From: an uncultured Muribaculaceae bacterium
GTDB lineage: Bacteria; Bacteroidota; Bacteroidia; Bacteroidales; Muribaculaceae
DNA length: 14,721 nt
Direction: 5' to 3'
NCBI GenBank assembly: GCA_904502025.1
Contig: CAJGDJ010000042.1
Span: forward strand, 1-14,721
Under the pieces are notes generated by a model. That model saw nothing but the letters and a program-made list of their open reading frames with translations. It had not been told where the DNA came from and did no database searches. The translations under genes and the position numbers were made by a program. Shown in pieces: positions 1-7,825 of the stretch (position 1 is its first letter; each line of letters opens with the position of its first letter).

Positions 1-159
1 GGTATCTCTGAAGCGCTTATCAATACTGCATTCGGTATCGCAACTGGTGCGTTCGCTGTAATTGGTTACAACTTCTATACTAACAAAATCGACCACCTTA
101 CTTACGCAATCGACGAAATCGGTTTCTCTATTGTGCAAACATTTGCTGCAACTCACTAA
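1..159 (+). CDS. exbB: ExbB/TolQ/MotA-family proton channel subunit, C-terminal end (5' truncated)
   Basis: Only the last 52 codons are in the window; the frame is open from base 1 and stops with TAA at 157-159. The peptide begins GISEALINTAFGIATGAF, which matches the last transmembrane helix of ExbB/TolQ proteins (E. coli ExbB has a GISEALxATAxG-type stretch there), followed by a short tail with YNFYTNKID. In this family ExbB forms the inner-membrane pentamer around ExbD and conducts protons to energise TonB. Two ExbD genes and a tonB gene follow on the same strand, starting 55 bp downstream, which supports the assignment. The symbol is by family; the protein could be named tolQ, but the downstream tonB favours exbB. 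Start and promoter lie outside the window. Confidence 0.85.
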   Translation, partial: GISEALINTAFGIATGAFAVIGYNFYTNKIDHLTYAIDEIGFSIVQTFAATH

Positions 160-203
160 TTCCATATTTCAACCAATTAACAAGATTTTTTTAATCAAAT
201 AAT

Positions 204-217
204 TAAAGGTAAATATG
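204..217 (+). promoter_or_regulatory. Shine-Dalgarno-like site of the first exbD
   Basis: TAAAGGT (204-210) lies 4 nt before the ATG at 215. The same TAAAGGT occurs at 1028-1034, 5 nt before the second exbD start at 1040. Most other genes here have only A/T-rich sequence before the start, as usual in Bacteroidota, so the shared motif supports both starts and suggests efficient translation of the two ExbD proteins. Confidence 0.45.
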
Positions 218-1027
218 GGAAAAGTAAAAATTAAAAGAAAGAGTACGCTCATCGACATGACCGCGATGAGTGACGTGACTGTTCTTTTGCTTACTTTTTT
301 TATGTTGACTTCTACCTTCTTGGCTAAAGAACCTACAGTGGTTATGACTCCATCGTCGGTTTCAGAAGAAAAGGTACCTATGAACAACTTGGTAACTATC
401 CTCGTATCAGGAAAAGATAAACCAGGTAATGCAGGTAATCCGGAAACAGAAGGTAAAATCTTTATCTCTTTCACCGGTGATAAAGACTCAACCCTCTCAA
501 GCGAGCACATTCGTGAAATGATGCTTTTGGAGGCATTAAAAATTTACAATGAACAGCACCCCTCAGCAAAAGTTGATCTCACTCCAGCTCAAATCGCTGA
601 GTTTAAGAAACTCAATATGTTTGGATTGCCTTTCCGTGGTATGCCTCAATACCTCAGCTTAGAGCAATCAAAACGTGATGAATTCCAAGGCAACATGGAA
701 GATGCAAACGTAGGTATTCCCATCGATGGAAATAAAGACCGTAATGGTCGCCTCAACGACTTCCAAGTGTGGATGAAAGCTGTTTATAACGTAGCACAAA
801 GAATTCACAACGATCAAAAGGAGATGTTGACCGATCCTGCCGACGTTAAGAAATTGGAAAACCTTTACACAGCTCTTATGCGTAAAGGGGAAGGTATTGC
901 TATTAAAGCAGATAAAAACACTCCATTCTCAACAGTGCAAATCGTGTTTGATAATCTTCAAACTATGAAGCTTAACAAGTTCAGTCTTTTGACTGCTCTT
1001 AAATCAGAAGATGAACCAACCAATTAA
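215..1027 (+). CDS. exbD: ExbD/TolR-family biopolymer transport protein (first copy)
   Basis: A 270-aa inner-membrane protein. A short basic cytoplasmic tail (KVKIKRKS) is followed by one transmembrane helix at about residues 19-37. Asp20, in the IDMTAMSD context just before the helix, sits where E. coli ExbD has its proton-carrying Asp25. The rest should be periplasmic. E. coli ExbD is about 141 aa, so this periplasmic part is roughly twice as long, with an extra charged, helix-rich stretch at about residues 75-215. The C-terminal part (FSTVQIVFDNLQTMKLNKFSLL, shown in part) resembles the end of the ExbD/TolR fold. It would pair with ExbB in the stator that drives TonB. The ATG follows a TAAAGGT site. 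It lies 55 bp after exbB and 12 bp before the second exbD, so one operon is likely. Family assignment is firm; the role of the insertion is unknown. Confidence 0.85.
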   Translation: MGKVKIKRKSTLIDMTAMSDVTVLLLTFFMLTSTFLAKEPTVVMTPSSVSEEKVPMNNLVTILVSGKDKPGNAGNPETEGKIFISFTGDKDSTLSSEHIREMMLLEALKIYNEQHPSAKVDLTPAQIAEFKKLNMFGLPFRGMPQYLSLEQSKRDEFQGNMEDANVGIPIDGNKDRNGRLNDFQVWMKAVYNVAQRIHNDQKEMLTDPADVKKLENLYTALMRKGEGIAIKADKNTPFSTVQIVFDNLQTMKLNKFSLLTALKSEDEPTN

Positions 1028-1039
1028 TAAAGGTAAATT

Positions 1040-1756
1040 ATGGCACAAATAGAACAATCAGATAACGGCGGCAAAAAGAAAAAAGGCGCCCAAAAGAAGA
1101 TCGCTATTCATGTCGATTTTACCCCTATGGTTGACATGAACATGCTTCTAATTACATTCTTTATGCTTTGTACAACAATGATTAAGTCTCAAACTTTGCA
1201 ATTGATTCTTCCTACCAACGAAGATGTTAAAAAGGAAAATCAAAACCAAGCAAAGAAGTCAGAGGCGGTTACATTGATTCTTGATACAGAGTATAATGCT
1301 CAATCTGGAACTCCAGTGGTTGATGAAAACGGTAAAACTAAACATAAAGTTTATTATTATACCGGTATTGCTGATACCACATTCTCTACCCCCGATTTCT
1401 TGAAACTTGAAGAATTTGTCGGAAATCAAAATAATCAACCTCAAGGCATTCGTGCTATTCTTGTTAAACGCAACGAAGCGGTTATGAAAGAATACATTAA
1501 ACTTAAGGAACGTTGGAAAAACGAAGAAATTACAAAAGAGCAATTCGACTCTCTTGCTAAGGTCAACGCTGCCGACTCAACTAAGACTCGCCCTGTAGTT
1601 GTGATTAAACCCGGTCCCAATACCACTTACGAAGGTTTGGTTAACGCACTCGATGAAATGCAAATCAACCAAATTTCTCGTTACAGTATTGAGTTGCCTA
1701 CCCACACCGACACTGTCCTCATTAACGAGTATAATCGTAGAAATCCTTCTAAGTAA
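1040..1756 (+). CDS. exbD: ExbD/TolR-family biopolymer transport protein (second copy)
   Basis: A 238-aa protein with a lysine-rich cytoplasmic N-terminus (GKKKKGAQKK, residues 11-20), one transmembrane helix at about 29-48, and the conserved Asp32 in the DFTPMVDMN motif, equivalent to the proton-relay Asp of ExbD/TolR. The remainder should be periplasmic. It is longer than the enteric protein and ends in a segment (YEGLVNALDEMQINQISRYS) typical of the ExbD/TolR C-terminal domain. It differs clearly from the first copy in length and sequence, so this is not a recent duplication. It starts 12 bp after the first exbD behind the same TAAAGGT motif. Likely role: part of the ExbB-ExbD stator, possibly with the first copy as a mixed dimer (inference). 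Arginine codons are mostly CGT, as in the neighbouring well-expressed genes. Confidence 0.88.
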   Translation: MAQIEQSDNGGKKKKGAQKKIAIHVDFTPMVDMNMLLITFFMLCTTMIKSQTLQLILPTNEDVKKENQNQAKKSEAVTLILDTEYNAQSGTPVVDENGKTKHKVYYYTGIADTTFSTPDFLKLEEFVGNQNNQPQGIRAILVKRNEAVMKEYIKLKERWKNEEITKEQFDSLAKVNAADSTKTRPVVVIKPGPNTTYEGLVNALDEMQINQISRYSIELPTHTDTVLINEYNRRNPSK

Positions 1757-1803
1757 TTTTGTGTGAATGAACTATATATTAACCTGTTAAAACGTAAAGA
1801 AAA

Positions 1804-2661
1804 ATGGCAAAAGATGTAGATCTTTCATCACAAGGTTGGCGCGACCTGATTTTCGAAGGAAAAAATAAAGAGTTTGGTGCATATCAAATGCGTAAGGACT
1901 CAGAGGGTCGTCATAATAAGGCAATGATTATCGTGTTGGCGGCATTGGCTGTGGTTCTCACTATTGTTATCTTAATTGCTTCGGGTACTATCAATTTTGA
2001 AAGTGAAGAAGCTGCTGATGCAGGTGTAGAACAAGCTGTGGTTAACTTCGATGAGCTCCCTGAAGAAGAAGAAATTGAAGAACCTGAAGTAATTGATCTT
2101 CCAGAACCTGAGCAACAAATTGAAAAACAAGATGTTGCTAACGAACAACAAGTTACCAAAATCGACATCGTTGAAGATAGTCAATTTGACGACAAGAAAG
2201 AGGTAAAAGATATGAGTGAAGTTCAAGAAAACGAAGCTCAATTAGGTGCAAAAGATGTAACTGAAGGTACCAATGACTTGAATAAAGAGCAAGTAAAAGA
2301 AAAGGTTATCGTGGAAGAAATTAAACCCGAGCCTAAAGTTGAACAAATCTTCTCGGCAGTAGAACAAAAACCATCATTCCCCGGTGGTGAAGCTGCGTTG
2401 ATGAAATGGCTTAGCTCTAATATTCAATATCCTGTAATGGCACAAGAAGAAGGTGCTCAAGGTCGTGTAGTTGTTCAATTCGTAGTCGAAAAAGATGGTC
2501 GCATTGGTCAAGTTAAAGTGGCTCGTGGTCGTCACCCCGAACTCGATAAAGAAGCTGTACGTCTCGTGAAATCTCTTCCTAAATTCATTCCTGGAAAGAA
2601 CAACGGTCAAGCCGTACGTTGTTGGTTTACTCTTCCAATCAACTTCAAACTCCAACAATAA
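1804..2661 (+). CDS. tonB: TonB energy-transducing protein
   Basis: A 285-aa protein with the layout of Bacteroidota TonB. Residues 1-39 are a cytoplasmic lead that includes GKNKEFGAYQMRK, common in this group. A single transmembrane anchor spans about 40-62. A highly acidic, Pro/Glu/Gln-rich periplasmic spacer covers about 66-185. The TonB C-terminal domain begins at FPGGEAALMKWL (192) and runs to the end, with the typical YP (209-210), GRVVVQFVV (220-228), DGRI (231-234) and a late CWFTLPINF (273-281). It would carry energy from ExbB-ExbD to TonB-dependent outer-membrane receptors. The 47-bp gap from exbD has no convincing promoter, so co-transcription is likely. A strong terminator starts 25 bp after the stop, making this the last gene of the unit. 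Confidence 0.93.
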   Translation: MAKDVDLSSQGWRDLIFEGKNKEFGAYQMRKDSEGRHNKAMIIVLAALAVVLTIVILIASGTINFESEEAADAGVEQAVVNFDELPEEEEIEEPEVIDLPEPEQQIEKQDVANEQQVTKIDIVEDSQFDDKKEVKDMSEVQENEAQLGAKDVTEGTNDLNKEQVKEKVIVEEIKPEPKVEQIFSAVEQKPSFPGGEAALMKWLSSNIQYPVMAQEEGAQGRVVVQFVVEKDGRIGQVKVARGRHPELDKEAVRLVKSLPKFIPGKNNGQAVRCWFTLPINFKLQQ

Positions 2662-2679
2662 TATTTAAGTAAATATTAT
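2658..2679 (+). repeat. Perfect AT-only inverted repeat across the tonB stop codon
   Basis: ATAATATTTA (2658-2667) is followed after 2 bp by its exact reverse complement TAAATATTAT (2670-2679). The left arm contains the tonB stop codon TAA (2659-2661). In RNA it could fold into a weak A-U hairpin directly ahead of the terminator. Function unknown. Confidence 0.5.
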
Positions 2680-2686
2680 CCCTGAT

Positions 2687-2718
2687 AAAGAGTGGCAATC
2701 ACATTGCCACTCTTTTTT
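2687..2718 (+). terminator. Rho-independent terminator of the exb-tonB operon
   Basis: AGAGTGGCAAT (2689-2699) pairs perfectly with ATTGCCACTCT (2703-2713) around a 3-nt loop, extended by flanking A and T bases and followed by a T-tract (2713-2718). It lies 25 bp after the tonB stop. Confidence 0.92.
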
Positions 2719-2726
2719 GTATATTA

Positions 2727-2761
2727 TTTGATATGAAATCTAAATAAATTCAGTATATTTG
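2727..2761 (+). promoter_or_regulatory. Predicted Bacteroidota promoter for the small protein-dxs-trkAH operon
   Basis: TATATTTG at 2754-2761 matches the TAnnTTTG -7 consensus. TTTG at 2727-2730 could be the -33 element, although the 23-bp spacing is longer than the usual 19-21. Transcription would start near 2767, leaving a leader of about 94 nt before the first gene. The site lies just past the preceding terminator. Confidence 0.6.
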
Positions 2762-2860
2762 CATGTTATATAGTGTAAAATGTTTTCTTTTGTTGAGAAT
2801 ATCGCTAATATTATCAGCTGAATAGGAAATGTTATAAAATCTATGTAAAATAATGAGAAA

Positions 2861-3040
2861 ATGAAACTTTCGGTGATATTTAGATTTGTCGTGTTAGGCG
2901 TGTTATGGTTGATGTTGTGTTACATGCTATTGTCAACAGCAAAGCCTATTACATTATATACATGGTTTGTTATTTTCGCTTCGGCAGTGATAATATTTGT
3001 GCCTATGTATAAAAAATATATAGGTAATAAAAGAAAATAG
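2861..3040 (+). CDS. Small two-helix membrane protein, unknown function
   Basis: A 59-codon frame (ATG 2861, TAG 3038-3040) not otherwise assigned. The product begins MKLSVIFRFVVLGVLWLML and has two predicted membrane segments, about residues 5-24 and 32-50, joined by a short loop (STAKPITLY) and ending in a basic tail (YKKYIGNKRK). The positive tail suggests that end is cytoplasmic. I do not recognise a named family. The case for a real gene is that it fills the gap between a promoter and dxs, ends 13 bp before the dxs start, lies on the same strand, and has a coherent hydrophobic/basic pattern rather than random composition. It may be a small accessory or regulatory membrane peptide of this operon; function is inference only. 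A start further upstream is not obvious. Confidence 0.65.
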   Translation: MKLSVIFRFVVLGVLWLMLCYMLLSTAKPITLYTWFVIFASAVIIFVPMYKKYIGNKRK

Positions 3041-3053
3041 ATGATTTAGCGTC

Positions 3054-4961
3054 ATGGTTGAAACACCATTGTTAGATAAAATAAATTCGCCCGATGATTT
3101 GCGAAATCTTCCACAAGAGCAATTGCCTCAGGTGTGTGATGATATTCGCAAATTTCTTATTGACTCCTTATCTCGCAATCCAGGGCATTTTGCATCGAGT
3201 ATGGGGGCAGTAGAGTTGACGGTAGCTCTTCATTATGTATTTAATACCCCTTATGATAGAATCGTGTGGGACGTGGGACATCAAGCCTATGGTCATAAAC
3301 TGCTAACCGGTCGTAAAGATCGTTTTGACCAAAATCGCAAATTTGGTGGTTTGAGTGGATTCCCAAACCCTAATGAGAGTGAATATGACTCATTTTCTGC
3401 CGGGCATGCGTCTAATTCAATTTCGGCTGCATTAGGTATGGCAGTGGCATCTGAATTGAAAAAAGAATCACCACGACGTAATGTTGTGGCGGTAATTGGT
3501 GATGCTTCGATAGGAGGAGGATTGGCCTTTGAAGGAATAAATAACGCAGCGAATAATCGAAACAATTTGCTTATTATTTTGAATGATAATAATATGTCGA
3601 TTGATCGCAATGTTGGGTCGTTAAATTCATACCTTGGGAAGATTACAACATCAAAAGGATATAACACGCTTCGTTATAAAACATATAATTCATTAAAACG
3701 CCATAATCTTTTCCCCGAAAAATTGAGAGGAAAGGTGTTGCGATTCAATAATAGCCTGAAAGCATTTCTGTCAAATCAGCAAAATATATTTGAGGGCTTG
3801 AATGTGAGATATTTCGGTCCATTTGATGGTCATGATTTGTCTCGAATGATAAAAGTGTTGCGAGAAATTAAGGATATGGAAGGTCCTCGTATTCTCCACC
3901 TATGCACTATTAAAGGTAAAGGATATGAGCCGGCTGAGAAAGATCCGGCATCATGGCATGCTCCCGGGGTGTTTAATCCCAAAACAGGAGAGCGAAAATG
4001 TGAAGACCTGCAAGGTAAGCCATTAAAATTTCAAGATGTGTTTGGTAACACGTTGGTTGAATTGGCTAAAAATAATGATAAAATTGTGGGGATTACGGCC
4101 GCAATGCCCTCAGGAACATCGATGAGTATTTTGCAACAAGAAATGCCTGATCGAGTTTTTGATGTGGGTATATCTGAAGGTCACGCTGTAACATTTGCAG
4201 GTGGATTGGCTAAAGACGGATTACGACCCTATTGTGCAATCTATTCATCATTTTTGCAACGAGCATACGACCATATTATTCACGATGTAGCATTGATGAA
4301 ACTACCGGTTACATTTTGTATTGATAGGGCCGGCTTGGTTGGCGAAGATGGAGCAACACATCATGGCTCGCTTGATTTGGCTTATTTGCGTTCAATTCCC
4401 GGAATGATAGTGTCGGCTCCTCGCAATGAGCATTGGTTGAGAAATTTGCTATATACTTCGCAATGTGATAATTTTGGCCCGTTTGCAATACGCTACCCTC
4501 GTGGCAGTGGAAAAATAGTGCAATGGCAAAATGAAATGACACTCGTGGAGATTGGCAAAGGAGAAAAAATTGCCGATGGCGAAGATGTGGCAGTGTTGTC
4601 AATTGGTACGATTGCCGATGAAGTGAAAACTGCAATCGAAAAAGTAAAGAAGCATGAAAATATTTCGGTTGCACACTATGATATGGTGTTCTTAAAGCCG
4701 ATAGATGAGCAATTGTTAGGAGAGGTTGCTAAAAAAAACTGTCCTATTATAACTGTTGAAGATGGAACATTGACAGGAGGACTTGCTTCGGCTGTAGTGG
4801 AGTGGCTTAATAAATATGGATATAACACGAAAGTATATCCAATAGGTATTCCCGATCAATTTGTTACACAAGGTTCTATTTCTGAGTTGTATAAATGTTG
4901 TGGAATGGATAGTGATGCTATTTCAGAAACAATAATCAGAGCTAAAAAAGAAAATCAATGA
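3054..4961 (+). CDS. dxs: 1-deoxy-D-xylulose-5-phosphate synthase
   Basis: A 635-aa thiamine-diphosphate enzyme that condenses pyruvate and glyceraldehyde 3-phosphate to DXP, the first step of the MEP isoprenoid pathway and a branch to thiamine and pyridoxal; cytoplasmic. E. coli Dxs is about 620 aa, so it is full length. Visible motifs: NPGHFASSMGAVELTVALH (His45, equivalent to E. coli His49); WDVGHQAYGHK (72-82); FSAGHASNSISAALGMA; the ThDP-binding segment GDAS (149-152) through NDNNMSID (177-184); the catalytic Glu375 in VGISEGHAVTFAGGLA (E. coli Glu370); DRAGLVGEDGATHHG (424-438). The position after GD is Ala where E. coli has GDG. The C-terminal transketolase domain is intact (TVEDGTLTGG). 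The start is 13 bp after the small membrane protein, and its TGA overlaps the trkA ATG by 4 bp (ATGA). Confidence 0.97.
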   Translation: MVETPLLDKINSPDDLRNLPQEQLPQVCDDIRKFLIDSLSRNPGHFASSMGAVELTVALHYVFNTPYDRIVWDVGHQAYGHKLLTGRKDRFDQNRKFGGLSGFPNPNESEYDSFSAGHASNSISAALGMAVASELKKESPRRNVVAVIGDASIGGGLAFEGINNAANNRNNLLIILNDNNMSIDRNVGSLNSYLGKITTSKGYNTLRYKTYNSLKRHNLFPEKLRGKVLRFNNSLKAFLSNQQNIFEGLNVRYFGPFDGHDLSRMIKVLREIKDMEGPRILHLCTIKGKGYEPAEKDPASWHAPGVFNPKTGERKCEDLQGKPLKFQDVFGNTLVELAKNNDKIVGITAAMPSGTSMSILQQEMPDRVFDVGISEGHAVTFAGGLAKDGLRPYCAIYSSFLQRAYDHIIHDVALMKLPVTFCIDRAGLVGEDGATHHGSLDLAYLRSIPGMIVSAPRNEHWLRNLLYTSQCDNFGPFAIRYPRGSGKIVQWQNEMTLVEIGKGEKIADGEDVAVLSIGTIADEVKTAIEKVKKHENISVAHYDMVFLKPIDEQLLGEVAKKNCPIITVEDGTLTGGLASAVVEWLNKYGYNTKVYPIGIPDQFVTQGSISELYKCCGMDSDAISETIIRAKKENQ

Positions 4962-6292
4962 AAATCGTTATAGCAGGAGCAGGAGAGGTTGGCTCGCACT
5001 TGGCTAAATTGCTTTCGTTTGAGAATCAAGATATAGTGTTGGTCGATAAAGATGCGTCGAAATTAGCAAATATCGATGCTAATTATAACTTGATGACTTA
5101 TGTTGGTCGCCCCACGTCGTTTCAAACACTTCGTGAAGCCGGAGTGGAAACATGTGATTTGTTTATAGCTGTAACTCCCTACGAAACGACAAATGTGGTT
5201 GCATGTTCGATGGCAAAGCAAATTGGAGCAGGAAAAACTGTAGCTCGAATCGACAACTATGAGTTTATGAATAATGAAAATCGTGAATATTTTAGAACAA
5301 TAGGAGTCGATTCATTGATTTATCCCGAATTTCTTGCAGCACAGGAGATTATCACAGCATTAAAACGTCCATGGGTGCGACATTGGTTTGAACTGTCAAA
5401 TGGCGAAATATTGCTCGTTGGAGTAAAAATGCGGGAATTATCAAAACTCATTGGTTTGCAGCTCAAAGAACTGGCAGCATTGCAACCAACATTCCACATT
5501 TCAGCAATAAAAAGAAGACATAATACGATTATTCCTCGAGGCGATGATTATATAAAGCTCAATGATATATTGTATTTTACGACAACCCGTAATCATGTTG
5601 ACGATTTGCTTGAAATATGTGGTAAAACAAATTATGATGTAAATAAAGTCATGATAATGGGAGGGTCTCGTATTGCGATACGAACAGTCGATCTTGCCGA
5701 TAATGATTATAAATTTAAGATAATTGAGCAAAATTTAGATATGTGTCAAGTATTGGCTGAGCATTGTCCTGACTGTGATATTGTTCATGCCGATGCTCGA
5801 GATATAGATGTGTTGAGAGAAGAAGGATTAGATGAATGTGATGCGTTTATAGCGTTAACCGAAAGCTCTGAAACTAATATCTTGGCATGTATTATGGCAA
5901 AAGAATTTGGAGTGGCTAAGACAATTGCCGAAGTTGAGAATTTACAGTTGATATCTGAGGCAGAAGGGTTGAATATTGGCACCACAATAAATAAAAAGCT
6001 ATTGGCTTCAAGCACGATTTTTCAATTATTACTTGATGCCGATTCGTCAACTTCAAAATGTCACTCGTTGACAGATGCCGAGGTCGCAGAATTAGAAGCT
6101 CGCCCCGGTTCAAAAATAACTCGAGGAGCAGTGAAAGATTTGAATCTATCTCGTGAAATGACTATTGCCGGATTGGTGCGAGATGGAGAGGGTATGCTCG
6201 TTACCGGTAACACTGTGATTCAGCCGGGCGACCATGTGGTGGTATTTTGCTTGGCGGGCTCTTTGCATAAAGTTGAAAAACTCTTTTATTAA
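4958..6292 (+). CDS. trkA: Trk potassium uptake regulatory subunit TrkA
   Basis: A 444-aa cytoplasmic nucleotide-binding protein that gates the TrkH potassium channel. It has the classic duplicated architecture RCK_N-RCK_C-RCK_N-RCK_C. The first Rossmann domain starts MKIVIAGAGEVGSHLA with the GxGxxG loop at 7-12 and Asp30 at the end of beta 2, as expected for NAD(H) binding. The first TrkA_C domain lies at about 140-222 (ends ILYFTTTRNHVDDLL). The second Rossmann domain starts near 230 with a degenerate loop, GGSRIA (235-240), and a second HAD/ALTESSETNILACIMAKEFG region. The last TrkA_C domain ends with IQPGDHVVVFCLAG. The degenerate second loop suggests weaker or altered nucleotide binding there. 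It overlaps dxs by 4 bp and precedes trkH by 5 bp, so translation is probably coupled. E. coli TrkA is 458 aa. Confidence 0.95.
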   Translation: MKIVIAGAGEVGSHLAKLLSFENQDIVLVDKDASKLANIDANYNLMTYVGRPTSFQTLREAGVETCDLFIAVTPYETTNVVACSMAKQIGAGKTVARIDNYEFMNNENREYFRTIGVDSLIYPEFLAAQEIITALKRPWVRHWFELSNGEILLVGVKMRELSKLIGLQLKELAALQPTFHISAIKRRHNTIIPRGDDYIKLNDILYFTTTRNHVDDLLEICGKTNYDVNKVMIMGGSRIAIRTVDLADNDYKFKIIEQNLDMCQVLAEHCPDCDIVHADARDIDVLREEGLDECDAFIALTESSETNILACIMAKEFGVAKTIAEVENLQLISEAEGLNIGTTINKKLLASSTIFQLLLDADSSTSKCHSLTDAEVAELEARPGSKITRGAVKDLNLSREMTIAGLVRDGEGMLVTGNTVIQPGDHVVVFCLAGSLHKVEKLFY

Positions 6293-6297
6293 TAGTA

Positions 6298-7773
6298 ATG
6301 TATTATAACAAGCGACCACAAGTGAATTTTACGGCATTGGCACGTGTCGTCGGGGTGCTTTTATTGATAGAAGCTCTATTTATGCTTATCCCATTGGTAA
6401 CTTGCATTATTTATGGTGAAAATGACTATAAGGCATTTGCTATTACAATAGGCATAACCGCATTGACTGGTGCATTAATGAGATTTAGCATTAGTCCCTC
6501 AAATCCCGAAATGGGCAAACGAGAGGGGTTTCTATTGACGGCGTTAACGTGGGTTGTGTTTTCAATATTTGGTATGATTCCCTTTCTGATTGGCGACCCT
6601 AAGATGAGCATTAGTGATGCTTTTTTTGAAACGATGTCGGGATTTACCACAACAGGAGCTTCGGTTATGACCTCTATAGGTCATTTTTCAAAAGGTATTC
6701 ATATTTGGAGATGTTTGATGCAATGGATTGGGGGTATGGGAATTATTCTCTTTACGTTGGCAGTGATTCCAATGCTCAATCATTCGGGTGGAATGCAGAT
6801 GTTTAATGCCGAAGTAACAGGGATTACACGTGATAAATTGCGACCTCGAATAAGTCAAACCGCCAAAGGGTTGTGGCTTATTTATGTGATATTAACAGCC
6901 GTGTTGTGTGTGTTGCTATGGCTTGGGCCAATGAATCTTTTTGAAAGTGTGTGCCATGCGTTTAGCACGATGTCAACCGGAGGTTTTTCAACTCAAGATG
7001 CAAGTATCGGAGCATGGAACTCTGCTTATGTGAAGATTGTAATCACAGCGTTTATGTTTTTGGGGGGCGTAAACTTTGCACTGCTATTTAAGGCATCTAC
7101 AGGTCAAATTGGCGAATTGTGGAAAAATGAAGTATTTAGGACCTATGTGTATATTATTGGAGTGATGATGATTTTATTTGCGATAACAATCATTGCCAAT
7201 AATCAAGTGCATTCATGGGAATCGCTAACAATCGATCCATTGTTCCAAATTGTTTCGGTATTGACATCAACCGGATTGATTGTGGGAAATTTTGAAAATT
7301 GGGGTGGATTTGTCGTTGCATTAATGTTCTTACTGATGTTCTTTGGGGCGAGTGCCGGCTCTACAAGTGGTGGTGCTAAAATTGATAGAATGATATTTTT
7401 GGTAAAAAATATTCGAAATGAAGTGTACCGTTGTTTACACCCCAATGCAATATGTTCGGTGAGAGTAAATGGAAAGGTTTTACCCGCCGATGTTGTGAAT
7501 AAAGTTATTGCATTTTTGTGTATATATGTAATTCTCGTCGTGATTGGCGGATTGATTTTGACAGCTATAGGTATACCTCTTGTTGATGCATTCTTTTCGG
7601 CATTTTCGTGTATCGGGAATACCGGATTGGGAGCAGGCGTAACCGGATATGGTGGCTCTTACGATATAATTCCTGATGTCGGTAAGTGGGTGTTGTCGCT
7701 ATTGATGTTGATGGGGCGTCTTGAATTGTTTACCGTATTGTTATTGTTTTCACGCACATTCTGGAAAAAGTAA
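6298..7773 (+). CDS. trkH: Trk/Ktr-type potassium transporter, membrane channel subunit TrkH
   Basis: A 491-aa polytopic inner-membrane protein of the TrkH/TrkG/KtrB family, E. coli TrkH being 483 aa. The four pore-loop repeats are visible, each with a filter glycine: MSGFTTTGASV (113-123), STMSTGGFST (223-232), VLTSTGLIVG (321-330) and SCIGNTGLGAG (437-447). The loop AGSTSGGAKIDR (353-364) matches the family's intramembrane gating loop, and MGRLELFT (472-479) is the conserved final-helix motif. The protein begins MYYNKRPQVNFTALARVVG, leading into the first helix. It takes up potassium under TrkA control. It starts 5 bp after the trkA stop and is the last gene of the operon; a strong hairpin follows 13 bp after its stop. 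Confidence 0.96.
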   Translation: MYYNKRPQVNFTALARVVGVLLLIEALFMLIPLVTCIIYGENDYKAFAITIGITALTGALMRFSISPSNPEMGKREGFLLTALTWVVFSIFGMIPFLIGDPKMSISDAFFETMSGFTTTGASVMTSIGHFSKGIHIWRCLMQWIGGMGIILFTLAVIPMLNHSGGMQMFNAEVTGITRDKLRPRISQTAKGLWLIYVILTAVLCVLLWLGPMNLFESVCHAFSTMSTGGFSTQDASIGAWNSAYVKIVITAFMFLGGVNFALLFKASTGQIGELWKNEVFRTYVYIIGVMMILFAITIIANNQVHSWESLTIDPLFQIVSVLTSTGLIVGNFENWGGFVVALMFLLMFFGASAGSTSGGAKIDRMIFLVKNIRNEVYRCLHPNAICSVRVNGKVLPADVVNKVIAFLCIYVILVVIGGLILTAIGIPLVDAFFSAFSCIGNTGLGAGVTGYGGSYDIIPDVGKWVLSLLMLMGRLELFTVLLLFSRTFWKK

Positions 7774-7785
7774 AATAAAAGATGT

Positions 7786-7825
7786 ACAAAAAAACGACCA
7801 AGCATTTACTTGGTCGTTTTTTTGT
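7786..7825. terminator. Bidirectional terminator between trkH and the tRNA gene
   Basis: The 17-base arm at 7786-7802 (ends ACGACCAAG) pairs perfectly with 7809-7825 (starts CTTGGTCGT) around a 6-nt loop. A runs lie on the left and T runs on the right, so it can stop trkH transcription rightward and tRNA transcription leftward. The right arm's last base is the tRNA discriminator position. Confidence 0.93.

Noticed and set aside
169..510. A 113-codon minus-strand frame ending in a hydrophobic stretch
   Set aside because: It is antisense to exbD; the hydrophobic part mirrors the exbD helix and there is no promoter or context for it.
1757..1803. Separate promoter for tonB
   Set aside because: The 47-bp gap contains TATATATTAACC but no TAnnTTTG box, so co-transcription with exbD is simpler.
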